DNA from: Batkoa obscura
Lineage: Eukaryota > Entomophthoromycota > Entomophthoromycetes > Entomophthorales > Batkoaceae
DNA length: 64,000 nucleotides
NCBI GenBank assembly: GCA_030770535.1
Contig: JASVEC010000016.1
Location: forward strand, 62,001-126,000
Direction: 5' to 3'
This document shows positions 12,113-23,139 of the stretch, piece by piece. A model generated the notes under the pieces. The model searched no databases and was not told the DNA's origin. It saw nothing but the letters and a program-made list of their open reading frames with translations. Made by a program: the position numbers and the translations under genes. Numbering within the stretch: position 1 is the stretch's first letter; every line of letters starts with the position of its first letter.

Positions 12113-12695
12113 ATGATCAACCTTGGAGGATCTCCGCATAAAAACATTAAGATCACCCAAGAGTTAATAGTTTTAGATAAAGAAGATACTAAATCAGATA
12201 ATCTCAAATTATATAACATATTACCTATCCCCAACAGAAAAAAAAGTCCCAAATTAAAAAGATTGTATGACTCAATAACTGAAGGTATTGATATTGATTC
12301 AAAAGATGTAAAAGCAGAAGAATCCGAGTTGTATTCTGTTGGGCTTTGTTCCAAAATATTAAAATTACCCAAAATACCTTATAAACCGAAACCAAAGGAA
12401 TTAACACTGGGAATAAAAAAAGAATTATTCAATAAAAGGATAATAGAAGAGGATAATAGAATTAAGGACTTTTCAAGAAAAGATGGGATTAAGTTAGAAC
12501 AAATAAGCTATGATGTTATTAATAAAAAGACTGTTTCAACCAAGTCAATTAATAGAATAAGTAAATCCAAGTTAGATATTTTAAGTTTACACGAAACAGT
12601 TAATGGAAACAATAATTGTATTTTAAATCAATTGAATTTTAAAGGTTATAAAACATTTGATGGAGGTAATATTTTTATTTTTATTTTTATTTTTA

Positions 12696-12726
<31 letters not shown>

Positions 12727-12998
12727 TTATTTTTATTTTTACTCATATTTGTATTTATATATTTATATAATTTGTTAATTATTAATTATTAATATTATAG
12801 AAAGAGTAAAAAGTATAGAAGATTTGGTAGAAAAATTTCGATATTCTTTAGCAAGAGATGATATTATTAAAGAAGGACTATCAAGTAAATGTTTTAATTT
12901 TTTATGCACTTTATTGTTGATTAATTGAATGTTTAGAGTTATCATGGAATAATAAACAGATCCAAAAGAAGCCAAAAGTAACAAAAAAAATCAACTAG
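12113..12998 (+). CDS. Unrecognised basic protein, three exons
   Basis: Exons 12113-12665, 12801-12884 and 12937-12998 join in frame (232 residues) across GT-AG introns. The first ATG gives MINLGGSPHKNIKIT. The product is hydrophilic and rich in Lys, Asn and Ser, with a Pro/Lys stretch near residue 95 (LPKIPYKPKPKEL) and a basic tail (QKKPKVTKKIN). The third exon follows SIEDLVEKFRYSLARDDII, which looks like a short amphipathic helix. No signal peptide or membrane segment is visible and I do not recognise the family. The first intron carries a (TTTTTA)n microsatellite. Clean splicing phase across three exons is the main support for a real gene. Confidence 0.6.
12671..12740. repeat. (TTTTTA)n microsatellite in an intron
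   Basis: About ten tandem TTTTTA hexamers lie at the 5' side of intron 1 of the unrecognised gene at 12113. It is the complement of the AAAAAT repeat in COG2. Confidence 0.88.
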
Positions 12999-13739
12999 AA
13001 GTTATATCAATGAAATCTAATTTTCCTTTTTTTATATTTATTAATAAATTTATAACTATCCTATCTCTTATTTTTACAATATGGGGATGTATTTTGTGTT
13101 TAAGAATTTTACTAACAATCTTTCCACTCAAACAGCACTTAAAAAATGGAAAAGTAATGAAATCAAAAAAAACATCCCCATATATTCGATTACTACTAAA
13201 AATTTTACTTGTATTTATAGAGTAGGCAGTTTTAAAAAATGATGTTTTATATTAATCGTATTATTCCAAGTTTATTAATATGAAAACTAAAGTTGAAACT
13301 GATTGTTTTATTAACCAAATGTATTAATAAGTTTGTAATTTATAGTTATATTGTTAATCCAAAGCCTGTTATAGTTATATTAGTAATCTAATCTATAAAA
13401 CTTTTTTTGAAGCCGAAAGCCTAAGTGTTCTGGTATAACAAGGTAATCAAAAGCCTAAGTTGACACTTAAGGGAAATTGATAGATTAGAAAACACTCCAA
13501 TGAACTAAATAATACATAGTTTATACTTAATTTTAATCCTATCTCCTGCCTTATTCAACAATAAGAGAGTGCGGAAGATAAATACTAATGCTCTTGCAAT
13601 TAAGTCACTATATCCAATGCTAAAATAAAAACTCAATAAATATAAACGTTTTAAAATTTTCAATTTCAACTTCAATTAAAAGCTTCACATTTCAATTTTT
13701 TAATTTAACTTTTTAATTCACGTCACTTTTTTTAATAAA
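12999..13739. other. Intergenic region with one miniature element
   Basis: It holds TGGGGAT element copy 3 (13082-13180). The remaining sequence up to the PPME1 start shows a short repeated motif, AAAGCCTAAGT, at about 13415 and 13451, and nothing else I can name. Confidence 0.6.
13082..13180 (+). mobile_element. Miniature TGGGGAT element, copy 3
   Basis: This is the best-preserved copy: 99 bp from TGGGGATGTATTTTGTG to AAAAAAAACATCCCCA, with perfect 9-bp inverted ends (TGGGGATGT / ACATCCCCA) and ATA/TAT flanks. It starts 84 nt after the stop of the preceding gene, in the same relative orientation as copy 1. Confidence 0.88.
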
Positions 13740-15032
13740 ATGGATTCCAAACCAACGAGCTATTTCTTACAAGATGAAGAAATTAAAGTATCTAATGAAG
13801 TTCCAAATGAAAGTACTAGTACAATTTCAGCTTTTATGACTAAATTTCCTACAGCTCAAGAACTTGAAGCTACTCACCATAGAGAGTCAAAGTTAAGAAA
13901 GTAAAAAGTTAATGCGCTTAATTGAAATTTGCTAATGGTTAAAATAGTATTGATGACATTGAAATTGAAATACAAACATGGGATAAGTATTTTAGAAAAA
14001 GCGAATTAGTCAATATTAATAATGATATATCCTTTTTTTATTTTTAAATTAATATTTATTATTTTTTTTATTTCCTTAACTAAAATTTACCAGTTTCAAA
14101 TTTACACTATACCTCAAACTAACGACTTAGATAAACCACTCACTTTTATCTGCCACCATGGAGCTGGTCACTCAGCCTTATCTTTTGCACTTATGGCAAA
14201 AGCATTACATGATATGTTAAAAGGGGCATGTACCGTTTTATCCTATGATGCAAGAGGACATGGTACAAAACTATTTTAAATATTAATTTAGTCTAAGTAA
14301 ATTTTAGGATCAACAAAAACAAATGAGCCAGGAAATTTATCATTAAATCAGTTAAGAAAGGATTTGGAAAATATAATCGAAAAAAGCGTACCTTCCGGAG
14401 AGATAATATTAGTAGGACATAGTATGGGCGGAGCAGTAGCAGCTTCAGCAGCTTCTGTAAACAAAGGGCAAATAAAAGGAAAAAGTATAGCTGGATTAGT
14501 AGTAATTGATGTGGTAGAAGGAACAGCATTAGCAGCATTAAGTAGTATGAGTATGATTTTAGATAGTCGGCCAAAGAGTTTTAAAAGTATTGAAGAAGGT
14601 ATTAAATGGAGTTTAAAAAGCTCTAACTTAAAAAATATGGATTCTGCGATTGTATCTATACCACCTCAGCTTATTGAAAAAGATGACAAGTTTGTTTGGA
14701 GAATAGATTTAGCAGATTCTCAACCTTTTTGGTATGAATGGTTCTCTGGACTTTCTCAAAAATTTCTTAATGCTTCAGCACCCAAATTACTCATCTTAGC
14801 TGGAACGGATAGGCTTGATAAGGAATTGATCATTGGCCAAATGCAAGGTAATAAATTAATATTTAGTAAACAAAAAAACTATAATTTTAAAATAGGTAAA
14901 TTCCAGTTAGAAGTTAGACCATTCACCTCTCATGTGGTTCAAGAAGATGACCCAGAAGGGGTAGCTAACTTATTAGCTAACTTTGCTATAAGATATCATC
15001 GCCCTATTCCACACTCATTCCCAAAAGCTTAA
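13740..15032 (+). CDS. PPE1: Protein phosphatase methylesterase 1 (PPME1/Ppe1), five exons
   Basis: Exons 13740-13900, 13948-14008, 14094-14262, 14308-14847 and 14896-15032 give 355 residues in one frame. It is an alpha/beta hydrolase that removes the C-terminal methyl ester from the PP2A catalytic subunit. The sequence shows the oxyanion block HHGAGHSALSFA, the nucleophile elbow VGHSMGGAVAAS (Ser), the family block VVIDVVEGTALAAL (acid region), ILAGTDRLDKELIIGQMQGKF, and the catalytic His in FTSHVVQEDDPE. The length is close to that of human PPME1 (about 386). The second intron uses a gtcaat donor, which is weak, but total phase and the aligned FQIYTIP block support it. Confidence 0.92.
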
Positions 15033-16226
15033 AGCTGAGAAAATATTGTATTAAACAAAGTTATATCGATAAATATTTTAACTATTAAATTTAAAAAAGA
15101 TACAAAAAATTAGTTTTAAGATTTATATTAATGTAAAAGCCATATAAATTTTATAAAAATTAGAAATCACATTGGTTTAAATTTTATTATTTTACAATCA
15201 AGTAAACGCTAAACTCTTTTAGTGAGGAGAAACAATTATACTAATAAACTCCTTTAAGTCATTTGCATCTTTTTTCAGTTTAATTTTGTCTTTAAATGTA
15301 GTCTATCTATAGGTATCACACTAAACTTTCGTTTGCAGATAACTCTATAATACCCTCCATCTAATTTCTCTTCATTAAATGTGGATTGCATGGAAAGATG
15401 ACTTCAATTTTGCTATATCAAGACTAAATTATGACAAAAACTCAGGAGACTCTGACTCATTGGTCTCTCCATTTCTTAGTTTAATATTTTTATTTAAATA
15501 AAATCCCCACTTAGGAACGTTTTACTCTTTTAACGATTAAAAAGCATATTTAAAAAAGTTATATGAATGTCTTTTTCGTTTCAGTATTGAATCAATAACA
15601 TCTCAAATTATATATTATATAAGGCATCGACAAAATACTGAAATGAATAAAAAAACTTCACTTACTTCCATTTGCAGAAGTATAGAAAATCTTCTATAAA
15701 GCAATATAATCTCCAACTATAACGCTATACCATAAATAAACCATCTTTTTAAAGAAATAAACATTTATAATTTGTAAATAAAATCAAATTATATAAATGC
15801 AAATATCTTATGTGAAGTGTTATGTTCAGACTGTTTTCGAAAATTTAAAATACCATTTCTGTTTTAAAATAAATAAAATTTACTATTAATTTGTATACCT
15901 ACTTATTTTAAAATACCCTTCAACAACCTCTTTTTATAATTTCTCAACCTCAATAACTACTATAAACTATTACTATTATTATTTATTATTTTTACCTATT
16001 ATTATAATCGAATTTTGATAACTTAACTAAATCATTAAATCCTTAATAAATCTAAAAATAAAGAAACATTTTTTTACTTTATATAAATTTAAGCCAAGGT
16101 TAAAATGAGGCTTCAATAAGGGTACAGTAATCGTGGTAAAAATGGCCTGAAAAAAAATGAACTATATAATTGAGCTTTTATATAAAAGCTAAAAATGAAA
16201 AAATATGCGTACCAATTTTGATCAAC
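15033..16226. other. Intergenic region, nothing recognised
   Basis: These 1.2 kb lie between the PPME1 stop and the LUC7 stop, so two 3' ends converge here. The stretch at about 15330-15480 is a little richer in GC than its surroundings, but I could not fit it to a known snRNA, tRNA or snoRNA. I see no ORF and no repeat. Confidence 0.5.
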
Positions 16227-17411
16227 TTAATCACGATAGCGTCTACGATCACGATCTGGACTTCTATCCCGGGAGTATCTTCTACGTGGACTGCGTTCTC
16301 TAAAATCTCTACGTTCACTGTGATAATTATACTCATGATCTCCATCACGGTCATAATAATTGCGAGAACGAGAATAACGTCCATATCTACTATTTTCATA
16401 AGAATACTTAGATTCCACAAAGCGTTCAGGGATAGGTGATACTTCCTTCTTCTATGTAATTGTTAATTTTAACTTGAATTAAACATAGTCAAACTTACAA
16501 TTTTTTCATTATAGGTTTCTCGAAGTCTAAGATACCCAGTATGCATCTTTCCAGAAACATGAGCATCAGTGCGTTTGGGTTCATTTCCAGCAACTAAATA
16601 AGCTGCGCATACATCACAAACTTCCATAGGTTTATTAGTAGCTTCTAATGCATCTGGTTCGAATGACTAAATAGATTAATAAAGACTGTTTTTTACAAAA
16701 AATAATGATACTTTTTTCAAACGCTCTAACTCTGCTTCTAATGCTTCGACTTGGCTGGAATAACTTTTAGCTTCTGAAATTCTACCTTCTTCACCAGCAG
16801 TTTCTGCCTAAAAAGATATATTAATTTTGGAATACACAAGATAATAAAGCGCTTACAAGTGCTAAAAGTCCCTTTATCTTTTCGTCAATAATCACAATTT
16901 TTTCTTCAACTTCTGCTTTTTTAGATTCAAGAGACTCTTCATCTATTGAAGCATCTACTTTCTCCTTTGCTCTTCTTACTTTACGGTCTACTTCTTCTAC
17001 TAAATTACTGACTGTTCTTAAAAATATACTTTCAAAGTCATACTTTGATTTGTCTTTTTCTGCTTCATATCTAATAGTAATATGTTTTAGTATTTACCAA
17101 TTTAAATCAAATCGGCAAACTTACTCTTTCTTTAATCTATCGTCGTGAACTTTACTACAAGGTCCTAAAAAACAGTATTAAATAAGTAAAAAATGAATGA
17201 TACCATTGTCCATACCTAAGTCAGCCTTTGTATTTACAAATAAATCATTTGGACAATAGCCAGCTATGTATTTAGGACAAATCTTTAAAGTGTTATTAGC
17301 TTATATATCAAAAATAATATAAAATATTACATCTGGATCGGTTAATTTTCTTTGGAGACTTTGCTCATAAGGATTCATGAGCTCTTCTAATAAACTTCTT
17401 GCATAATCCAT
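16227..17411 (-). CDS. LUC7L: LUC7-like U1 snRNP splicing factor, multi-exon
   Basis: The gene starts at 17411 with MDYARSLLEELMNPYEQSLQ, the hallmark Luc7 N terminus, and ends at 16227. The first CCCH-type finger is split over exons (ICPKYIAGYCPNDLF, then GPCSKVHDD). The coiled middle (RAKEKVDASIDEESLE) is followed by the C-terminal C2H2-like finger EVCDVCAAYLVAGNE plus HVSGKMHTGYLRLR. The tail is Arg/Ser/Asp-rich (RERSPRRRYSRDRSPDRDRR), as in metazoan and plant LUC7L rather than yeast Luc7. Luc7 proteins sit on U1 snRNP and influence 5' splice-site choice. At least seven exons are separated by GT-AG introns of about 40-60 nt. Confidence 0.93.
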
Positions 17412-17590
17412 ATTGTTGATTTGAATTAAAGAAATATAAGTTTGTTACTAAATTTTGATCCTTAAATCCTCGCAAAAAATAAAGCAATAGAATTGCTTAA
17501 CATTTTTGCATTCTAGAAATTAAATTTTTGCAATTAGAGGACTACGTAATATGAAAGCTTGGATTTTTTCAAGCTTTTTTATATATAAAA

Positions 17591-19004
17591 ATGTCCATCA
17601 CTATAGCTACTGAAGACCAAGTACCAAAGATACCAGATTTACAATTATTACATTATAGATTTATTTTGTCGAATTCTAAATCAAATGGAAAAGAAGAAGC
17701 TAAAGAATCTTTATTTCAACAAATTAAAGAAAATGGTAATTATTTTTAATTTTCATAGTTTTAATTTTAATATCAATGTAGACATGGCTCCATTCTATAA
17801 ATTGATCTGTGAAGAAAACAATTTTAATATTGATCAAGCTTTATACTCTCAAATGCTTAAAAATAATGAAGAAAAAATAAAAGAGTTTGAAGTTAAAATG
17901 GAAGAAGCTAAAGAAAGTGAAGGTGAAACTGAAATTATTGATGTTCTTTCTAAAAAAGCGGATTATAAGGCTAAAATTGGAGAAAAGGTAGCTTTACTAA
18001 TTAATTAATCTACAATATTTATTTGTTATTTTTAGGAAGAAGCTATTGCTGCTTATCAAGAGCTTTATGAAAAAGGCTTAACCATTGGCCAACGCCTTGA
18101 CATCTTATTTAGCTTAATGAGAATCGGTTTTTTTTTCAATGAACCAAGTCTTCTTGCTACAAATATTGAAAAAGCAAAAGAGTAATTTTTTATACTAGCT
18201 TTATAAATTTATTATTTATTTTATAAGACTTCTTGAAACAGGTGGTGATTGGGATAGAAGAAATAGATTAAAAGTGTATGAAGGCATTTATTTATTAGCT
18301 ATCCGTGATTTTACTGCATCATCTACTTTATTATTGGAATCTATTGCTACTTTCACTTCTACTGAACTTATGGAATACAAGGATTTTGTTAAATATACTG
18401 TACTCGTAGGAATGCTTTCATTAGAACGTGTTGATATGAAGAAGAAAATTATTGAATCTCCAGAAATTAGAGAGGTTCTACATGAAATCCCACATTTAGA
18501 TAAATATGTTAACTCATTCTATCAATGCAACTACAAAGAGTTCTTTGAGTCTTTAGGTAAATAAGCACCTTTTTATTTTATTAATTTATTAACCCATGTA
18601 TTTAGCTGCTATTGAAGAAGTTCATATTTTTAATTCAAGTTATATATTCCCACATCATAAATATTACATTCGTGAAATGAGAATCAAAGCTTATAGTCAG
18701 CTCTTAGAATCATATCGTAGTGTAACATTAGATAATATGGCTAAATCTTTTGGTGTAACTGTTGGATTTATTGACAAGTAATTTATATTAATATTTATAG
18801 TAACTTGGAAAATTTAATCTGTTAACTAGGGATGTTGCAAAATTTATCGCAGCTGGTCGCTTACATTGTGTCATAGACAAGGTTAATGGTATTATTGAAA
18901 CTAATCGTCCAGACTCTAAATATGCACAATACCAAACTACTATTAAACAAGGTGATATGTTGTTGAATCGTATACAAAAATTAAGTCGTGTAATCAATAT
19001 TTAA
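17591..19004 (+). CDS. RPN7: 26S proteasome regulatory subunit Rpn7 (PSMD6), multi-exon
   Basis: ATG at 17591 ([19 protein letters not shown]) and stop at 19002-19004, with short introns at about 17734-17783, 18004-18035, 18183-18228, 18560-18604 and 18778-18827. Blocks match Rpn7/PSMD6: [53 protein letters not shown], the PCI-domain stretch [20 protein letters not shown], and [20 protein letters not shown] followed by [18 protein letters not shown]. Rpn7 is a PCI subunit of the 19S lid. The length is typical (roughly 390 residues). The protein is conserved to its last residues, so this is an intact gene. Confidence 0.95.
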
Positions 19005-20354
19005 ATGGAATAAATAAATATTGTCAAAGGATATATTTATATATTTTATGTTTAGTTTAGGTTGGAATTTTAATTTATTTAAGTATTGAATATTTAAAAT
19101 TAATAGCTTGTTTAAAAATAATTATGTATAAACCCATACTTGATGACTTTTTGTTCTGGTGTTTTTATTAAAATTATAACTATTGGACTGAATAGTATTA
19201 GTATATTTGGTAAATTCAATGTACTAGAATACTTAAAACTAATATTATTAAGTTATATATACTTCAAATTAATTTTGTAATAATATTCATTTAAAAATTA
19301 TTATTTATGAATCATAAATGGCAATTACCTAATAAATTTGATTTTAATTTATTGTTGAATCTATTAATTTTAGTCATTTACACCTTACAGCAATATTATT
19401 ACATAGATGCGATAACAATTATACAATTCAAATATCCTACCTTATTACATATAATACAGTCACTATTATATAATTCACATTGATTTATGTTATGTATTCT
19501 ATAAAACACATAAATATTTATGCCTGTTTTTCACCACTTCAAACCAAATATTAGATTAAAAATCATTTACCATGTGAAGTAAAACTAATATTTTTAGCAT
19601 GTAAAAATAGATTAAGTTAAAAATAGATTAAAATTAGTTTAACTAAGATATTTCAACACTAAGCAGACCTTACTTGTTTTAGTATCATTTATAGCTTATA
19701 ATATTTTATGAGTTTATGAGTAATTAATTTAATAAATAATCTAATACATTAAACTTTAATTTTTCTAGAGATTCTATTAAAAATTAATAAATAGCTAATA
19801 TGATAGTGGAAATAGTTAGCTTTAGGTCATAAAATATACAATTATTTTTACTTTTTATAGTAAATATTCTATTGCTACCTTAATCATGAACTAATTTACC
19901 GAATTCTTTTTATTCCCCCCAAAATTCCTCAGCCTGATACTGCCACACCATGTTCATTCTCCAATTACACTGCCCTAAAATCAAATAATTTGGACAAAAT
20001 CGTATCATTAAAATTAAACAAGGTTCTAGCCAAAGTTGATTTATGGCCACTGATTTTAATGATTAAAGCAATTTTATTGGGTGAACCTAGAACATGATTT
20101 AATTTATCATCTAAGTTTTGTTATTTAAATGAGAACATAAAAGATCACAATTTTAATAACTTTACCTTTATAAGTCAGGCGTTGATTTAAAAACGCAGAT
20201 AAGTAATATTTTATATTGTTTTTACTTTATCACCCTGAAAGTATTACTAAATTCATTATCACCAGTCAGTCATATTTATTTAATAGTAAAGATAATTGAA
20301 CATTAAATACAACTTCAATCAACTTTACTTTATTTCTTTCATAATTATTTTGTT
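19005..20354. other. Intergenic region upstream of SEC2, nothing recognised
   Basis: This 1.35-kb gap is AT-rich with no ORF, repeat copy or RNA gene I can support. The last 200 bp, ending in a pyrimidine-rich stretch before 20355, is presumably the SEC2 promoter. Confidence 0.5.
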
Positions 20355-21860
20355 ATGTCATTATTAGCTCAAACTTACTTACCACTCCATCTTGTTGATA
20401 CTAAACAATCTGCCTCTAATCAATCTCAAACCATGGACAATAAAATTCCAGAAAGTGAAAAAATAACTACAATCTCTGCTGATGCGTTTTCTATGGACGA
20501 TGTCAATTCAAAGTACACTACTAACCTCGAAGAAGAAGTTAAGATCGCTCATTCTCGTATTAAGAAATTGGAACAAGAGTTGAAACAGGTTAAAGCAGAA
20601 AAGGATACTTACTCTGAAAGTTTAAAAGAATCTGTAGAATTACGCGCTGACTTAGAGGTAAATTATAATAAACTTCAAGTAGAATTCGACCAATATAAAG
20701 CTACCACTGTAGCTGCGTTGGAAAACCGCAACAAAGCTTTACAACAGGATATGGAAAATCTTGCTGAAAAGCTAATTGATGAAACTGAAAGACGGTCAGA
20801 ACTTGTTCATGCTAAACAACTCCTTGAAGCTGAGTTGGAGGAACTTTCTCAAAACTTATTTGAAGAAGCTAATAAAATGGTTGCTGATGAGCGTCGTTTA
20901 AATAAAGCTTGGGAAGATAAAATGGAAGCGCAAGAAAAGAAGTATGAAGAGCTTAATATTTTAATGGAATTCGAGAAAGAACAGTGCAAAGAATTGAAAG
21001 CTAAGATTGGCGAGTTAATAGAAGAGCGTGAAGCTGCCTCCCTTGCTTTAGAAGAATCTACCAATTCAACAACTCCAAATCATCGCTCTAAACGCTCATT
21101 ATCAATTTCAACTACACCAGCTGCACGTTCACAACATTCATCTGATTCAGGCTATCGTGGTGCCAATACACAAGGATCAGACCATGATATTTTCACATCA
21201 TCTAATTCAGCACTTTCATTTGATAGCTCGGATCATCGTTTCCATGAATTTAAAGAGTTCTTGGAAGCCCCAGTTGCAAAGGGACTTTATTTGTCTTCTA
21301 AATTTATGAAGCGTTGTTTAAATGAAGATGTTGATTCAGCATTAAGATTTGAATCTAGCTTATTATCTGGTTGGATGACCCACAAAAGAATTCTCTCTGC
21401 ATCACAATTAGGTAGCATTAATATTTATCCTTTCAAAGGTGATGCTTCAACATTACCACCTAATGTTCCTTATCAATGCTCGTTTTGTACTAGCAGTAAA
21501 GGCAAGTCTTTGATTTACCAATATAATATAACTGGAAGTGAAGGAGAACCAAGGCTCCTTTGTTTACAATGCCGTGATAGATTATTAGCTGTGTGTAAGT
21601 TTTTTGCCTTTTTACGTATGGTACGTTCTGGAGTTATTCAAGGTACCCCACAAAAACTTTATTTAGATTGTTTACAAGCAAAACATACCATGTTTTTAGC
21701 TAGAGTAGGTGCAGCTTTAGCTACATTTGATGAACAAATCGGTTCTTTGTCTGAAGAAGAACATGAATCTGCTACTATCGACTCACCAATTGAAGAAGTA
21801 GCAACATCGGGACCTAGTCTACCTAATTTCTCAGTAAACGTTGAAAATACCACTTTATGA
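20355..21860 (+). CDS. SEC2: Sec2/Rabin-type Rab GDP-GTP exchange factor, single exon
   Basis: This is an intronless gene of 501 residues. Residues about 55-245 form a long coiled coil containing the Sec2 exchange motif, ELEELSQNLFEEANKMVADE, at about 175-195, which is the Rab8/Sec4-binding segment. After a Ser/Thr-rich linker (about 240-300), a C-terminal domain contains CxxC pairs (YQCSFCTSSKG and LLCLQCRDRL), as in Rabin8/GRAB-like proteins. Sec2 activates the Rab Sec4 on post-Golgi vesicles before exocytosis. Its codon use is richer in GC and more regular than the neighbouring genes, consistent with good expression. ATG at 20355 is the first in frame; a second Met lies at residue 27. Confidence 0.9.
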   Translation: MSLLAQTYLPLHLVDTKQSASNQSQTMDNKIPESEKITTISADAFSMDDVNSKYTTNLEEEVKIAHSRIKKLEQELKQVKAEKDTYSESLKESVELRADLEVNYNKLQVEFDQYKATTVAALENRNKALQQDMENLAEKLIDETERRSELVHAKQLLEAELEELSQNLFEEANKMVADERRLNKAWEDKMEAQEKKYEELNILMEFEKEQCKELKAKIGELIEEREAASLALEESTNSTTPNHRSKRSLSISTTPAARSQHSSDSGYRGANTQGSDHDIFTSSNSALSFDSSDHRFHEFKEFLEAPVAKGLYLSSKFMKRCLNEDVDSALRFESSLLSGWMTHKRILSASQLGSINIYPFKGDASTLPPNVPYQCSFCTSSKGKSLIYQYNITGSEGEPRLLCLQCRDRLLAVCKFFAFLRMVRSGVIQGTPQKLYLDCLQAKHTMFLARVGAALATFDEQIGSLSEEEHESATIDSPIEEVATSGPSLPNFSVNVENTTL

Positions 21861-22130
21861 ACTTTTAAAGTATCCTTACATAATATAAGAGCTTACTTTT
21901 AACTATCTACCGGCTAGTAATTAACTTATTGATGGGTTTGTCCTAATATAGCCCAGTTTGCTTTTATAAATATACTCTGATCTTTTTTTTAATAAATTTA
22001 TAAATATGACATTTTTATAAAACAATTCATTTAGTGTACAAGTATGCATAAAATTAAAATGTGCGTCATTTGTGGTCAATTAAATTATAAACACTTTATA
22101 CAAAAAATCGAAGTCTATTTTTTTTAAAAG

Positions 22131-22949
22131 ATGTTTAATAATAGAAAAGAATTTGTTGATTTTGTTAATGAGATAGATAGTAATCTAAATAGAAGTCAAA
22201 GTATTAATTCAAATATACCTAAAAGGTAATAAACTTAAGGCTATTTTCAATTTTAGTTTAATAGATTATCAGAAAATTAAAAAATCAAGATTCGAATGAA
22301 GAGTTGACAAAAATTCCATCAAAATTTGTAAAGGATGACCCTTCAGCCTCGAATTCTTTGAAGTCTTTAGAGCACTTTAATATAATGAGAGAAGTCAATA
22401 GCCTCACATGTAATCTATTTATAAACTTAATAAATCTTTTTAAAAACAATTTAGCATTTAATAATGAAATTCCAGCTAACCTTTTAAATGAATATCACAG
22501 ACAATTAATTATGTATTTAAAAAACAAATCAAAATACAGTCAGTTGTATTTAAGCAAAGGTAACAGCGAACCAGATAATAAAGACCAAATAGTAACTTGG
22601 GTTGGACCAATTGTAATGGCAGATGATATGTATAAATTTTCTTTTTATTCAGTAATCTCAAATCAACTCATGAATTTTACACTATATCAACACAACCCAC
22701 TTAATAACTTTGAAAGTGGGACTTCAATTACAATAGAGTATATTTTTATTTTATTATCGCAATTTTGTTTTAATTTTTAATTTTAATATTAGACTTGTAT
22801 TTCCTAATCAAATTTTGAATAACGACTTGAATCTATTACTTCAAACTTATTTCACAAATAGCAGTAGAAATAATATATCCTTTTTAACGTTTCTGTTAGA
22901 TGCCTTAATTCCATTTATAAAAGGAGAATTAAATTATAAACTTCATTAA
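22131..22949 (+). CDS. Unrecognised protein, three exons
   Basis: Exons 22131-22225, 22273-22737 and 22793-22949 join with consistent phases to 238 residues from MFNNRKEFVDFVNEIDS to a stop after GELNYKLH. The N terminus is Asn/Ser-rich and polar. Residues about 70-150 look helical (MREVNSLTCNLFINLINLF). Residues about 150-200 look like a mixed beta region (IVTWVGPIVMADDMYKFSFY). No signal peptide, membrane segment, zinc ligand pattern or nucleotide motif is visible. I do not recognise the family. It lies between SEC2 and the convergent BCAT gene. Confidence 0.6.
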
Positions 22950-23139
22950 TAGATAATTAACTTTATTCAATGAAGCTATATTTTTCAAGTTCAATGATAT
23001 CTGAATAGCTTACACATAGCATGTTTTTTAAAAATGAAATAAAATAAAATCATAAGATAGAACAATTGTTATCAACTTTAAAACGGATTTATTTAATTTT
23101 AATTTTAATTTAATAAAAGAACTATTTAATTAAAAATAT

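Noticed and set aside
13010-13225. Plus-strand ORF over miniature element copy 3
   Set aside because: It is formed by the element itself plus AT-rich flank, and no other copy preserves it.
15330-15480. Candidate spliceosomal RNA or C/D snoRNA
   Set aside because: No U1-U6 signature and no proper C and D box pair with a closing stem.
16178-16439. Alternative ORFs on both strands over the LUC7 RS tail
   Set aside because: The Arg/Ser/Asp repeat opens several frames by composition. Only the frame continuous with the LUC7 exons is real.
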